From Bdellovibrio sp. (GTDB lineage Bacteria > Bdellovibrionota > Bacteriovoracia > Bacteriovoracales > Bacteriovoracaceae), in NCBI GenBank assembly GCA_020720455.1, contig DYOQ01000009.1, forward strand, positions 1 to 52,478: a stretch of 52,478 nt of DNA, read 5' to 3'. The translations under genes were made by a program, and so were the position numbers. Positions within the stretch are counted from its first letter, which is position 1, and each line of letters opens with the position of its first letter. Shown one piece after another: positions 25,238-33,962 of this stretch. Below the pieces are notes generated by a model. It saw nothing but the letters and a program-made list of their open reading frames with translations. It ran no database searches and was not told the DNA's origin.

Positions 25238-25843
25238 CTATTTCTCGACTGAAATTATCTCCATAAGATCATCAATCCCGTTTTTAACTCTCGCACTAAT
25301 AACTCTAAGTCTTACTTGAAAAAAGTTATAAAAAACAATTGCAATTACCGCAACGATAATACCTGTGGCCGTAGCAATTAGCGCTTCTGAAAGGCCGGCC
25401 GCAACGACACTAAAACCGCTCTTTCCACTCTCTGAAATTGAAGTAAATGATTTTATAATTCCTATAACTGTACCAAATAAACCCACGAACGGAGCTGATG
25501 CACCAATCGTTCCAAGTATCCACATGAAACGGCCCATCTCCATTACGCTCTCTTGAAAACGTCTTCCTACACGCTGCTCCCACTGAGTAGTAGTCGTTCC
25601 AACATTTTCAAAAATCGCCTCGTATGGAGCAATTAAAACGCTTGGGGCCCCCAAGCAGAGTCCTTTTGCCTCATGAATTTTCCCAGTTTTAACAAGCTCT
25701 TTAATCTGAGCATTTAATCCCTTAAAGCTATGAGAAAAACTATAAATGAACCAAAACTTTTCAATAACAACTGCCCAAATAACAATCGAGCAGATGAGTA
25801 ACGGATACATAATAAAACCACCAGCAGAGATTAAACTCGTCAT
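25238..25843 (-). CDS. MotA/TolQ/ExbB proton channel family protein
   Basis: Partner of the adjacent ExbD/TolR protein. The 201-residue protein has an N-terminal helix (GFIMYPLLICSIVIWAVVIE), a cytoplasmic loop, and the paired C-terminal helices with WILGTIGASAPFVGLFGTVIGI and AAGLSEALIATATGIIVAVIAI. An upstream in-frame ATG at 25876 exists, but the ATG at 25843 has GGAGG seven bases before it and is preferred. It is the first gene of a three-gene operon with exbD/tolR and the tail-anchored thioredoxin. Confidence 0.9.
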   Translation of the reverse strand: MTSLISAGGFIMYPLLICSIVIWAVVIEKFWFIYSFSHSFKGLNAQIKELVKTGKIHEAKGLCLGAPSVLIAPYEAIFENVGTTTTQWEQRVGRRFQESVMEMGRFMWILGTIGASAPFVGLFGTVIGIIKSFTSISESGKSGFSVVAAGLSEALIATATGIIVAVIAIVFYNFFQVRLRVISARVKNGIDDLMEIISVEK

Positions 25844-25956
25844 AAATAAGCCTCCAACTTTTGCACACAAATGCATACACTATATTCTCTATACTTAAAC
25901 AATTAATCAAGTTAGAATTAGTGTTTAAATTTAGATATTAACATCGGAAGGTATCC

Positions 25957-27000
25957 GTGGGTTCAAATACAATAATTAGAAGAAGGTATCGATCAAATCT
26001 AATAATTGGAGTTATCTTTAGCGTCGCCATAATTGCGGCACTTGTTAGCGAAATCTATCAGGCCCCAATTACAACAGGAGCAAATCTTGACACCCACCTC
26101 ACAGTACTCGGTGATATCAAATATGATGAGGTTGTTCAAATAACTATTCAAAACAAACTTGGAACTCTTGAGCTATCGAGAAATAGCTCCAATGACAACT
26201 TGTGGGAGCTAACCTCACCGAAACAACTACCAGCAAACCAAGGGCCAATAAATGGTTTAATTGATGCTCTAAGAGTAGTCACGACCAGAAAGTTCTATCA
26301 ACCAGACTCAATAAACATGACCAACTTTTCGCTGGAAAACCCACTAGCTTCAATGACATTTACTAAAAATGATGGAACGAAACAGATTGTAAAACAAGGA
26401 ATCATCAATCCGATCAATAGATCAACTTACATTACGGTGCTGGGCCTAAATAAAATTATTCACATTGATGCAATTGAGTTTAACCCAAGTTCACTTGATG
26501 TATCTGGACTAATTAACTCAGCGATATTTGCGATAAAACCTTCTTCGGTCACTGCAATGAAACTCTCAAGGCTAAGTAGAAACAGTCATGGCAACATCCA
26601 GTTTGAGATAGCAAAGAACGGTGAGAGGTGGATCGATTCAAAAAATGTTGAATTAAATGGGGACGATATAAACGAATACATTAATAGCTTAACAGCTATT
26701 CACGGCCCAATCATTCTCGACAACCTCGATGAAAAACAGGCAGAAGAAGTTAGTAAGCAACTTGAATCGGTTGCATATAAATTCGATCTAACACTCAATG
26801 AAAATAATAATATTAGTTACACAGTTTCAAACCCAATCAAGGATTTTCCAGGATTAAAATTAGTCAGCTACAAAGACGTAATGGTCAAAGCATCTAACAG
26901 ACCACAAGTCTACATCATAGATAAAGATAAACTAAAATCGTTAACTCAGACGACACAGGGCCAGTTTAAAGCTTTGCAAATAAAGAAACTTTTCTATTAA
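25957..27000 (+). CDS. DUF4340 domain-containing membrane-anchored protein
   Basis: A 347-residue protein with an N-terminal transmembrane helix (residues about 15-32) and a soluble outer part. The region ITIQNKLGTLELSRN, LWELTSPKQLPANQGPINGLIDAL and the later repeat-like halves match DUF4340, a family found beside Gld-type ABC transporters. Here it stands alone, far from the Gld-like genes at 37072-40673. The start is GTG behind GGAAGG. It diverges from the TolQ operon and converges with rpmG. Function is unknown. Confidence 0.75.
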   Translation: MGSNTIIRRRYRSNLIIGVIFSVAIIAALVSEIYQAPITTGANLDTHLTVLGDIKYDEVVQITIQNKLGTLELSRNSSNDNLWELTSPKQLPANQGPINGLIDALRVVTTRKFYQPDSINMTNFSLENPLASMTFTKNDGTKQIVKQGIINPINRSTYITVLGLNKIIHIDAIEFNPSSLDVSGLINSAIFAIKPSSVTAMKLSRLSRNSHGNIQFEIAKNGERWIDSKNVELNGDDINEYINSLTAIHGPIILDNLDEKQAEEVSKQLESVAYKFDLTLNENNNISYTVSNPIKDFPGLKLVSYKDVMVKASNRPQVYIIDKDKLKSLTQTTQGQFKALQIKKLFY

Positions 27001-27014
27001 CTTGAGAAGTATTA

Positions 27015-27194
27015 CTACTTGATCTCTTTATGAACAGTATGCTTTCTTTCGTACTTGCAGTATTTTTTTACTTCAAGTCTCTCAGGATTTGTCTTCTTAT
27101 TTTTAGTAGTTGAGTAACGGCTAACACCCGGAACTCCACTCTTTCTACACTCTTGACACTCTAAATGAATTACAACTCTTGGTCCTTTTGCCAT
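27015..27194 (-). CDS. rpmG: Ribosomal protein L33
   Basis: A 59-residue 50S subunit protein. [20 protein letters not shown] is the family core. The ATG at 27194 has GGAGG upstream; an earlier in-frame start at 27209 lacks this. Zinc-binding (C+) L33 has two CxxC pairs; here the first is present (Cys13, Cys16) but the second is Cys46-Lys-Tyr-Glu49, so one Cys is replaced by Glu. Convergent with the DUF4340 gene. Confidence 0.95.
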   Translation of the reverse strand: MAKGPRVVIHLECQECRKSGVPGVSRYSTTKNKKTNPERLEVKKYCKYERKHTVHKEIK

Positions 27195-27262
27195 TGTAGG
27201 CCTCCACAACTAACTAATATAAATCATCAAAAAACGTTAAAAATTACTCAGCTTTCATTAGA

Positions 27263-27290
27263 TTGACAAGCAAAATGAAAAAGATTTAAG
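27263..27290 (+). promoter_or_regulatory. Candidate promoter for rpmE
   Basis: TTGACA at 27263-27268 and TTTAAG at 27285-27290, spaced 16 bases, lie about 75 bases upstream of the rpmE start. A second TTGACA at 27298 lacks a good -10 partner. Prediction from pattern only. Confidence 0.4.
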
Positions 27291-27364
27291 CATTTTCTTG
27301 ACAAGGAGTACCTATTCTGCGAAAAATGATGACCAATTATACAATTTTTTTGCTGAGGTTGAGA

Positions 27365-27586
27365 ATGAAAAAAAATACCCATCCGGAATATAAAACTATA
27401 ACTATTGAGTGTGTTTGCGGTGAAAAGTTTGAAACTAGAAGTACTACTAATTTAAGTAAGGTAGATATATGTTCTGCATGTCACCCATTTTATACTGGCA
27501 ACCAGAAAATTCTTGACACTGAAGGCCGTATAGAAAAATTCAAAAAGAAATTTGGCGAAGATTACGCAAGCAAGTTAAAAAAATAG
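27365..27586 (+). CDS. rpmE: Ribosomal protein L31
   Basis: A 73-residue 50S protein with the complete type A zinc motif: Cys16-x-Cys18 and Cys36-x-x-Cys39 in CVCGEKF and ICSACHPFYTG. Start choice: an open frame begins at 27326, but the ATG at 27365 follows GAGGTTGAG and begins MKKNTHPEYK, the normal L31 N terminus. It lies opposite rpmG and overlaps the 3' end of lplA by 12 bases on the other strand. Confidence 0.96.
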   Translation: MKKNTHPEYKTITIECVCGEKFETRSTTNLSKVDICSACHPFYTGNQKILDTEGRIEKFKKKFGEDYASKLKK

Positions 27587-28534
27587 TATTTTTTCGACAA
27601 TATCTTCAATTACCTGTTGATCCATCCCTAATCGAATAATTTTTGATTTAGCTTTGATTAACTCTTCTTCTTTGATCTTCGTTCCGATTAATAAATTAAG
27701 TAGGCAAAAGCGTTCAACAATTTCACCTTCCAAAAAATCAATCACGCCTTTTTTTACTCCAACAATCAAATGATCATTATTTTTAATGACTATCTCTTTA
27801 GAAAATTTGGGGGTCTCCCCATAAATCCAATCCCAAGAACAAATTGAATCTTTATATGTACTAACCATATCGACCTCTAATAATTCCTCCTCACACAGAT
27901 ATTCATACTTAGCACCTTGTTCTTGGCCCATGCTTAAAAACGTTTCGGCCATACACTTATAAGTAGCAACAAGATCCATTTCAAGATTTATCACAAAATC
28001 ACGAACAGATGGAATACCTCTACTATCTTTTAGGTTAACAGTTGAGCGCAAACTACGTTGAAGATTTTCCAGATCACTATTTAACAATAAAGTACCGTGA
28101 TGAAATTTGGCAAACGCACTCTCTTTGTATGCACTTCCAGAAATCTTTTTTCCTTCTACATAGAGTGAATTTCTTTCGTTAACAGTAACATCTTTTATTC
28201 CTAACTTTTCGAGAGTTTGAAGCAAGCAACTGTTATTAAACTTTTGATTAAAATTTTTTTTTCTGGAAATAAATGAGAAATTTAAGTTGCCACTGTCGTG
28301 GTAAACAGTTCCTCCGCCACTTTGCCTTCTTACAAGTGATATAGATTTTTTTTTCATAAAATCTAAATCACACTCAATCAAAGGGTTCTGGAATCTTCCT
28401 AGTACAACACACGGTGAATTAACCCACAACAGCAGTGTGATTTCATCATCGGAAACAGTTCTAAATTTCCAATTTTCAACCGCAAGGTTAAACCATGGAT
28501 CAAATGAATTAATAAAATATGCGCGGTATCTCAC
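27575..28534 (-). CDS. lplA: Lipoate-protein ligase A-like enzyme
   Basis: LplA attaches lipoate to the E2 and H proteins of 2-oxoacid dehydrogenase and glycine cleavage systems. Family motifs: LGRFQNPLIECDLDFM, VRRQSGGGTVYHDSGNLNFS and the catalytic Lys in GKKISGSAYKES, followed by HHGTLLLNSDL. The 319-residue size with a C-terminal accessory domain fits full LplA. The GTG start overlaps the rsm22 stop as GTGA, so it is coupled to that gene and downstream of lpdA, a lipoyl enzyme partner. Confidence 0.92.
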   Translation of the reverse strand: MRYRAYFINSFDPWFNLAVENWKFRTVSDDEITLLLWVNSPCVVLGRFQNPLIECDLDFMKKKSISLVRRQSGGGTVYHDSGNLNFSFISRKKNFNQKFNNSCLLQTLEKLGIKDVTVNERNSLYVEGKKISGSAYKESAFAKFHHGTLLLNSDLENLQRSLRSTVNLKDSRGIPSVRDFVINLEMDLVATYKCMAETFLSMGQEQGAKYEYLCEEELLEVDMVSTYKDSICSWDWIYGETPKFSKEIVIKNNDHLIVGVKKGVIDFLEGEIVERFCLLNLLIGTKIKEEELIKAKSKIIRLGMDQQVIEDIVEKILFF

Positions 28535-29586
28535 TCTAGCTTCGCCCGAACTGTTCCATCGGCCAACTCTTTTAATCTTTCAAATTCCAGTTCGACCCCA
28601 ATTGATATTCGTCTAAAATCTTTAACCAAATTTTTATCCATATATTTTTTTAACAGTTCTACTTTTTCAATCTGGTTGTTCACACAAACCTGACAAAGAT
28701 ATGAAAACTTCGTCTCTTCATAAATTCTAATCAGTCTTCCTTTAAAATGTGGGGCCCCAGCACTATCATGTGAAAAACTAAACAGCTCTTTTTTTACATA
28801 GACGTTAGAAATTAACGGCATACTTTTTCTATCCAAAGATGCCATCTGCGATATTCGCTCTAACTCTTGACCGTGGGAGGTGCGAAGAACTTGGTGACAC
28901 CAATCATCACTCTTCATTTGGCAATTCAAATTTGAACGGCAAGGATAAACAATCTGATAACCGCCTTCTATTATCTTGGTTCTTAAATCTAAAATAGTTG
29001 AGAATGATTCTTTCGTTCCTGGTTCAATCAAAATGATCACGGCCGGATTACAATCCCTCACTATCTTTAAAGCTCCATTAACCCCAATTTCGTTTAAACT
29101 GTTTCCAAAAAGAAGCGTGGGACGATTAAGTGATGTTTGATCAAAGCATAAACGTGAACTCAATTCTACTGAACAATCGCTAAAAAACTCTTCTCTAACA
29201 AACTCCGCAAATTTAAGCATGGCCTTCGAACTATCAATACCAACTAATGACACTTGAGATTTTCCAAACGTCATCAGGTAGGCCCACAAATATGTTCCTG
29301 TTCCTGTTCCGATATCAATAAATTGCCCACGAGGTATTAGCGTCCTAACGTCAACTGGGAGCTGCTCTATGACAAACTTAAACTTAGGGATATTAGTTGT
29401 CATATAATAACATCCATAAGCAGCTATAAGCGTTTCATCATCTACATATTTGTCAAGCTGATCTCTACCTACAGTAAAAATCTCATTCAGTTTTTTAATA
29501 CTTTTAATTAAGTCGTGTTCACTCTTAAACAACGAACGAAGACGGTGATAAATATGAATAGTTTCCAAAGAGTATTTCTCCACCAA
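28531..29586 (-). CDS. Rsm22/METTL17-family ribosome-associated methyltransferase-like protein
   Basis: Rsm22 proteins bind the small ribosomal subunit; the mitochondrial member METTL17 needs a 4Fe-4S cluster. This 351-residue protein has a SAM-binding loop IDIGTGTGTYLWAY near residue 90 and IEPGTKESF at 188. The region YPCRSNLNCQMKSDDWCHQ supplies Cys216, Cys222 and Cys230 in the family spacing, and YLCQVC gives Cys298 or Cys301 as the fourth ligand. It lies two bases after lpdA and overlaps lplA by four bases, forming an lpdA-rsm22-lplA unit. Confidence 0.85.
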   Translation of the reverse strand: MVEKYSLETIHIYHRLRSLFKSEHDLIKSIKKLNEIFTVGRDQLDKYVDDETLIAAYGCYYMTTNIPKFKFVIEQLPVDVRTLIPRGQFIDIGTGTGTYLWAYLMTFGKSQVSLVGIDSSKAMLKFAEFVREEFFSDCSVELSSRLCFDQTSLNRPTLLFGNSLNEIGVNGALKIVRDCNPAVIILIEPGTKESFSTILDLRTKIIEGGYQIVYPCRSNLNCQMKSDDWCHQVLRTSHGQELERISQMASLDRKSMPLISNVYVKKELFSFSHDSAGAPHFKGRLIRIYEETKFSYLCQVCVNNQIEKVELLKKYMDKNLVKDFRRISIGVELEFERLKELADGTVRAKLE

Positions 29587-29588
29587 AT

Positions 29589-30980
29589 TTAAAAATTAAG
29601 CGCCTGCTGTTTTGCAAGTAACACAGCTTCTTGTAACCACTCCCCAAGTGTTGGATGTGGATGAATAGTGTTAATGATCTGTGCTGCACTCATATCATTT
29701 GAAATCATAAGTGAATACTCATGAAGCAACTCTGTTGCAACATCACCAACAATATGTGCTCCTAATAATTTATCCTGTTGATTTAGCAACACTTTTACAA
29801 ACCCACTCTTTTCGTTACTAGCAATGGCCTTACCATTTCCAATAAAAGGAAGTTTGCCAACTTGATACTTAATATTTTGCTGTTGAAGCTCTTGCTCTGT
29901 TTTACCAATAGAGGCAACTTGTGGATAACAATAAGTACATCCTGGAATTTTATCAAGATCGATGGGATGATAATCCATTCCGCAAATATGAGCAACCGCA
30001 TTTAATCCTTGATGAGAAGCGACGTGGGCCAGTAGTGGTGGGCCAGAGACATCACCTATTGCGTAGATATTTGTCACATTTGTTTGGCAACCGTCGTTCG
30101 TCTTTATAAAACCGCGCTCAGTTGCAATACCTAAACTCTCTAGTCCTATCCCCTCAATATTCCCCGTCATCCCTACCGCGATTAAGCATTTTTCAAAGGA
30201 AAGTTTCTGCTCCTTTCCAGACTTATCTATAGAACAAATAACCGCTGCTTCTCCACTGTTTTCAACGCTAACTTTTGTAAGTCCAAGCGAAGTTTTAATT
30301 CCATACTTACGATATGCTCTTTCCACCTCTTTTGAAGAGTCCTCATCCTCAAGAGGTAACAGATGATCCATTAACTCAAAGATATGAACAGCTACTCCAA
30401 AAGCATTCCAAAAATATGCAAACTCAACACCTATCGCTCCGGCCCCAATTATTGCTATCGACTTAGGAAGCGTCTCCATTTTAAGCGCTTCGTAAGCACC
30501 GATTAAACGATCTCCATCGTGCTTTAACCCTGGGAATGATTTATAGTGAGCACCTGTAGCAATGATTATATTTGTCGCTTCAAATTGCTCTAGCGTACCA
30601 TTTGCAGATGTAACATCTACAACCGTTTTAGTTTTTAAAACAGCGTGGCCTTCAATCACGTCAATCATATTTTTTTTCATCAGCATACCAACACCTTTTG
30701 ATATTCTATCGCTGATACCACCTGATCTTTGTACTGCTACCGATCCATCTAACGTGAACCCTTCAATATTTATCCCTAGCGCTTTGAACTCATGAAGTTC
30801 ATGAGCGGCGTGAGCAGATTTTATTAATGCCTTTGTTGGAATACACCCTCTGTTTAAACAGACCCCTCCAAGCTTATCTTTTTCAATAATCGCAACAGTT
30901 TTTCCAAGCTGGGCCGCTCTAATTGCAGCAATATAACCACCTGGGCCTGAACCAATTACTAGCAGATCATATTTTTTCAT
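29589..30980 (-). CDS. lpdA: Dihydrolipoyl dehydrogenase
   Basis: E3 flavoprotein that reoxidises dihydrolipoyl groups with NAD. Sequence features: FAD-binding VIGSGPGGYIAAI near residue 8, redox disulfide GGVCLNRGCIPTK (Cys41, Cys46), NAD-binding IIGAGAIGVEFAYFW, the second FAD motif TNIYAIGDVSG and the C-terminal HPHPTLGEWLQEA with the catalytic His-Glu pair. An upstream in-frame GTG exists at 30986, but the ATG at 30980 has GAAGG at proper spacing. First gene of the unit with rsm22 and lplA. E1 and E2 genes are not in this window. Confidence 0.96.
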   Translation of the reverse strand: MKKYDLLVIGSGPGGYIAAIRAAQLGKTVAIIEKDKLGGVCLNRGCIPTKALIKSAHAAHELHEFKALGINIEGFTLDGSVAVQRSGGISDRISKGVGMLMKKNMIDVIEGHAVLKTKTVVDVTSANGTLEQFEATNIIIATGAHYKSFPGLKHDGDRLIGAYEALKMETLPKSIAIIGAGAIGVEFAYFWNAFGVAVHIFELMDHLLPLEDEDSSKEVERAYRKYGIKTSLGLTKVSVENSGEAAVICSIDKSGKEQKLSFEKCLIAVGMTGNIEGIGLESLGIATERGFIKTNDGCQTNVTNIYAIGDVSGPPLLAHVASHQGLNAVAHICGMDYHPIDLDKIPGCTYCYPQVASIGKTEQELQQQNIKYQVGKLPFIGNGKAIASNEKSGFVKVLLNQQDKLLGAHIVGDVATELLHEYSLMISNDMSAAQIINTIHPHPTLGEWLQEAVLLAKQQALNF

Positions 30981-31034
30981 ATACACCTTCTCTTACACTT
31001 GAAATAATAACTTACACTGAGTATTGAGGTTTTT

Positions 31035-31919
31035 ATTACAACACAGATTACCATATCGGACAAAGATGTCGACACACTTTTAAAATTTTTTCCAGATGGA
31101 ATAGTCTGCATCGACTTAGAAACCACAGGCCTATCTCCTATGACCGATAAAATAATTGAGATAGGAGCAGTCAAACTTACAAAAAATAAAGAGGTAACGA
31201 TATTTGATGAACTTGTTAATCCAAAAATTCCAATCCCCTCAGCAACCACAAAAATTCATGGAATTAAAGATGAGGATGTCATTTTCAAACGAGATATCTC
31301 TAGCGTATTACCAGAGCTATTAACGTTTATAGATAATCTACCAATAGTAGCTCACAATGCTAAGTTTGACTTAGGATATATTGTCTTTGCAGTAAAGCAA
31401 CTAGGTCTACCATTTGAACAAATAGAACGTTCGCGCGTCTACTGCTCTTGTACAATGTCTAGACAGGTTTTTAAAAAAGATGTTGCCAACCATAAGCTAG
31501 GAACTCTAGCAACCCATCTTCAGATAACGCTCGATCACCATCACAGAGCTCTTGATGATGCGAGTGCAGGGCTCCAACTTTTTGCAAGGGAGCTAGCAAC
31601 TTTTCAAGTTGACACCCATGAAAGCATGGAAAAAGCACTCAAAAAAGGATTCGTTTTTCATCTTTTGGCCTTTAAATCTGATATAGATCTAACGCTACCC
31701 AATCACCTACTAATGTTGAGGGAGGGTTGTCAAACCCAGACAGATATCGAAATTATCTACCAAGGTGGAACTCTCTCAAATCAGAATAGGTTTCGGCCAG
31801 TCAGGCCAGTCTCCTTGCTTATTATGCCAAACGGGAGGTTCTTGTACGCTAAGTGTTTGTTAAGTGATACGTATAAATCTTTTTCGTTAAAAAAAATTAA
31901 AGAGATAAGAAAAAAATAA
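31035..31919 (+). CDS. DnaQ-like 3'-5' exonuclease with probable ATT start
   Basis: A DEDDh exonuclease: motif I IDLETTG at about residues 26-32, motif II IVAHNAKFDLGYI, motif III HHRALDDASAGLQLF. The first ATG of the frame, at 31140, lies after motif I and would remove both catalytic acidic residues. The frame is open upstream to a stop at 31008, with no ATG, GTG or TTG; GAGGT at 31026-31030 sits four bases before an ATT at 31035. I therefore take ATT as the start, giving 294 residues. CTG at 31017 or ATT at 31023 are alternatives without a ribosome site. The C-terminal third (from about residue 205) is not recognised. The gene diverges from lpdA with only 54 bases between. Confidence 0.8.
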   Translation: MTTQITISDKDVDTLLKFFPDGIVCIDLETTGLSPMTDKIIEIGAVKLTKNKEVTIFDELVNPKIPIPSATTKIHGIKDEDVIFKRDISSVLPELLTFIDNLPIVAHNAKFDLGYIVFAVKQLGLPFEQIERSRVYCSCTMSRQVFKKDVANHKLGTLATHLQITLDHHHRALDDASAGLQLFARELATFQVDTHESMEKALKKGFVFHLLAFKSDIDLTLPNHLLMLREGCQTQTDIEIIYQGGTLSNQNRFRPVRPVSLLIMPNGRFLYAKCLLSDTYKSFSLKKIKEIRKK

Positions 31920-32017
31920 ACTCCACATCACCCTGTGTCGATGTACTATTAAACTTTTTCGTTATATACTGATTGATGCAAATATTATTTTTTTGAACTT
32001 AAGTGAAGGTGGAACTC

Positions 32018-33196
32018 ATGCAGTTTTCTGATATAAATACGCTCGATGATCTCAACAAGGTTTATCCTAAACACATCTTAGATAAATTTCCAATTGCTGG
32101 GCAAGGTGTATATGTAAATGAGACGAACGAGAACTGGAATAGTTGGATCTGGCAACAAAAGAAAAGGATCAACTCTCTTGAAGGCCTTGAAAAAGTGATC
32201 AATTTAAGTGAAGCGGAGAAAAACAATTTTGTTGAGTGTGACAAACTTTTCCACACTGGCATTACTCCATACTATGCAAACTTAATGGATAAAAACGATA
32301 CTCATTGCCCTATTAGGATGCAAGCAATTCCTCAAAAAGGTGAGCTGATCGTAATGAAGGAGGATTTGGAAGATCCATTAGGTGAAGAGGCCGACATGCC
32401 TGTTCCTGGCCTAACTCATAGATATCCAGACCGAGTGCTATTTTACACATCTCATAACTGCCCAGTATATTGCAGACACTGTACAAGAAAAAGAAAGGTT
32501 GCCGACCCTTCAACCTCTAGCGCCCAAGACCAATTAGATGCTGGAATAGAGTACATTAGGGCCCATAAAGAGGTTCGAGATGTTGTCGTCTCAGGAGGGG
32601 ACCCTCTCTCTCTTAGTAATAAAAAATTAGAGTATATTATAAAAAACTTAAGAGGCATGGAGCATATTGAGCTAATCAGACTTGGAACAAGAAACCCAGT
32701 TACACTTCCTCAACGAATAGATAATGAACTCCTTGAGATACTTCAAAGATACCAGCCAATATATTTAAACACCCACTTTAACCATCCAAGAGAGATGACG
32801 AGAGAGTCTCTTCTTGCTTGTACTAGGTTGTCTCTTTCAGGGGTAGTCCTTGGCAACCAGAGCGTGCTTTTAAAGGGCGTTAATGATAATCCAAAAACAA
32901 TGTTGGAGCTATCTCACAAACTTTTATTAATGAGAATTAGGCCATACTATATTTATCAATGTGATCTATCTCAAGGGATCTCTCACTTTAGAACATCAGT
33001 AGAAACAGGAATCGAGATCATTGAAAACATGAGGGGGTGGACTTCTGGTCTTGCCATTCCTCAATTTGTAATCGATGCTCCAGGCGGTGGAGGCAAAATT
33101 CCAATAAATCCTAATTACGTAGTAAAAAAAGATGGCAATAAAATCACGCTTAGAAACTACAAAAAACAGCAGTACGATTACTTTGAACCAGTCTAA
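32018..33196 (+). CDS. kamA: L-lysine 2,3-aminomutase
   Basis: Radical SAM, PLP-dependent enzyme that interconverts L-lysine and beta-lysine. The cluster motif CPVYCRHC gives Cys148, Cys152 and Cys155; VVSGGDPLSLSNKKLEYI and IRLGTRNPVTLPQRI form the barrel; YYIYQCDLSQGISHFRT holds the substrate-binding Asp; DAPGGGGKIPINPNYV contains the PLP Lys. Length is 392 residues. A GTG at 32003 is possible but the ATG at 32018 follows AAGGTGGA. beta-Lysine may serve as osmolyte or catabolic intermediate. The 3' end overlaps the next radical SAM gene by 65 bases. Confidence 0.92.
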   Translation: MQFSDINTLDDLNKVYPKHILDKFPIAGQGVYVNETNENWNSWIWQQKKRINSLEGLEKVINLSEAEKNNFVECDKLFHTGITPYYANLMDKNDTHCPIRMQAIPQKGELIVMKEDLEDPLGEEADMPVPGLTHRYPDRVLFYTSHNCPVYCRHCTRKRKVADPSTSSAQDQLDAGIEYIRAHKEVRDVVVSGGDPLSLSNKKLEYIIKNLRGMEHIELIRLGTRNPVTLPQRIDNELLEILQRYQPIYLNTHFNHPREMTRESLLACTRLSLSGVVLGNQSVLLKGVNDNPKTMLELSHKLLLMRIRPYYIYQCDLSQGISHFRTSVETGIEIIENMRGWTSGLAIPQFVIDAPGGGGKIPINPNYVVKKDGNKITLRNYKKQQYDYFEPV

Positions 33197-33947
33197 AGGA
33201 TTAATCGATCCAATTGGTGATCTAATCCACCACAAAGGGTATGGGGTTATTCATCGCTACAAAAATAAAATACTTTTTTTAGTAACGAAGAAATGTGCAA
33301 TAAAATGCGACCACTGTTTCAGACAAAACAATATCAGCGAATTTAATTTTGATCTTAATTTTGCTCTTAAGTATCTACACAATAATCCGCAAATATCTGA
33401 AGTTATTTTAAGCGGTGGTGATCCCTTTTGTCTTAATGACAAGCTATTAAATGAGCTCATCAAGCAAGTTGTAGCAATTGAATCTATAAACTATCTTCGC
33501 ATTCACACAAGAAATGTTGTGACTGATCCAAAAACTGTTTGTAACTCTACGCTGAAACAAATTAAAAAACATATAACGAAACGCCATATTAAACATGCAG
33601 CAATCGCAATTCACATTAATACAAAAGAAGAGATTAATAACGACGTTGCCAAAAAAATTGCTGAGATCAAAAAATTTGGCATATCAATTTTGTCACAAAC
33701 TGTACTACTAAAGAATATCAACAATTCTGCAACCGACCTCGCAGAACTTTTTACATCCCTTAATGATCTTGGCGTTAGGCCCTACTATCTTCACCACCCA
33801 GACAAAGTCTATGGCGGGATGAATTTTCAAGTATCAGAAGAAGATGGTATGAACATATATCAAGAATTAAAGCAACTACTACCAGGATGGTTAGTGCCAA
33901 ACTACGCTATTGATGGACAAAATGGAAAAAAAAGGGCCTTTGTTTAA
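33132..33947 (+). CDS. EpmB-like radical SAM lysine aminomutase paralogue, short N terminus
   Basis: A KamA-superfamily protein closer to EpmB (EF-P (R)-beta-lysylation). It has CAIKCDHCFRQ (Cys55, Cys59, Cys62), VILSGGDPFCLND, IRIHTRNVV and YYLHHPDKVYGGMNFQV, which mirrors the EpmB DKVQGAAHF segment except for Asn at the His. The C terminus IDGQNGKKRAFV stops soon after the Lys that aligns with the PLP Lys. At 271 residues it lacks about 50-60 N-terminal residues relative to EpmB. The ATG at 33132 lies inside kamA with no ribosome site; a later non-ATG start near 33186-33215, after TAAAGGA, is possible. epmA and efp are not in the window. Confidence 0.75.
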   Translation: MAIKSRLETTKNSSTITLNQSKGLIDPIGDLIHHKGYGVIHRYKNKILFLVTKKCAIKCDHCFRQNNISEFNFDLNFALKYLHNNPQISEVILSGGDPFCLNDKLLNELIKQVVAIESINYLRIHTRNVVTDPKTVCNSTLKQIKKHITKRHIKHAAIAIHINTKEEINNDVAKKIAEIKKFGISILSQTVLLKNINNSATDLAELFTSLNDLGVRPYYLHHPDKVYGGMNFQVSEEDGMNIYQELKQLLPGWLVPNYAIDGQNGKKRAFV

Positions 33948-33962
33948 TTGTCTATCGCCTGT

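Noticed and set aside
25957-25972. GGTTCAAAT, resembling a tRNA T-arm
   Set aside because: It is the first codons of the GTG-started DUF4340 gene with a good ribosome site, and no acceptor or anticodon arms can be drawn. A similar string near 36963 also lacks a cloverleaf.
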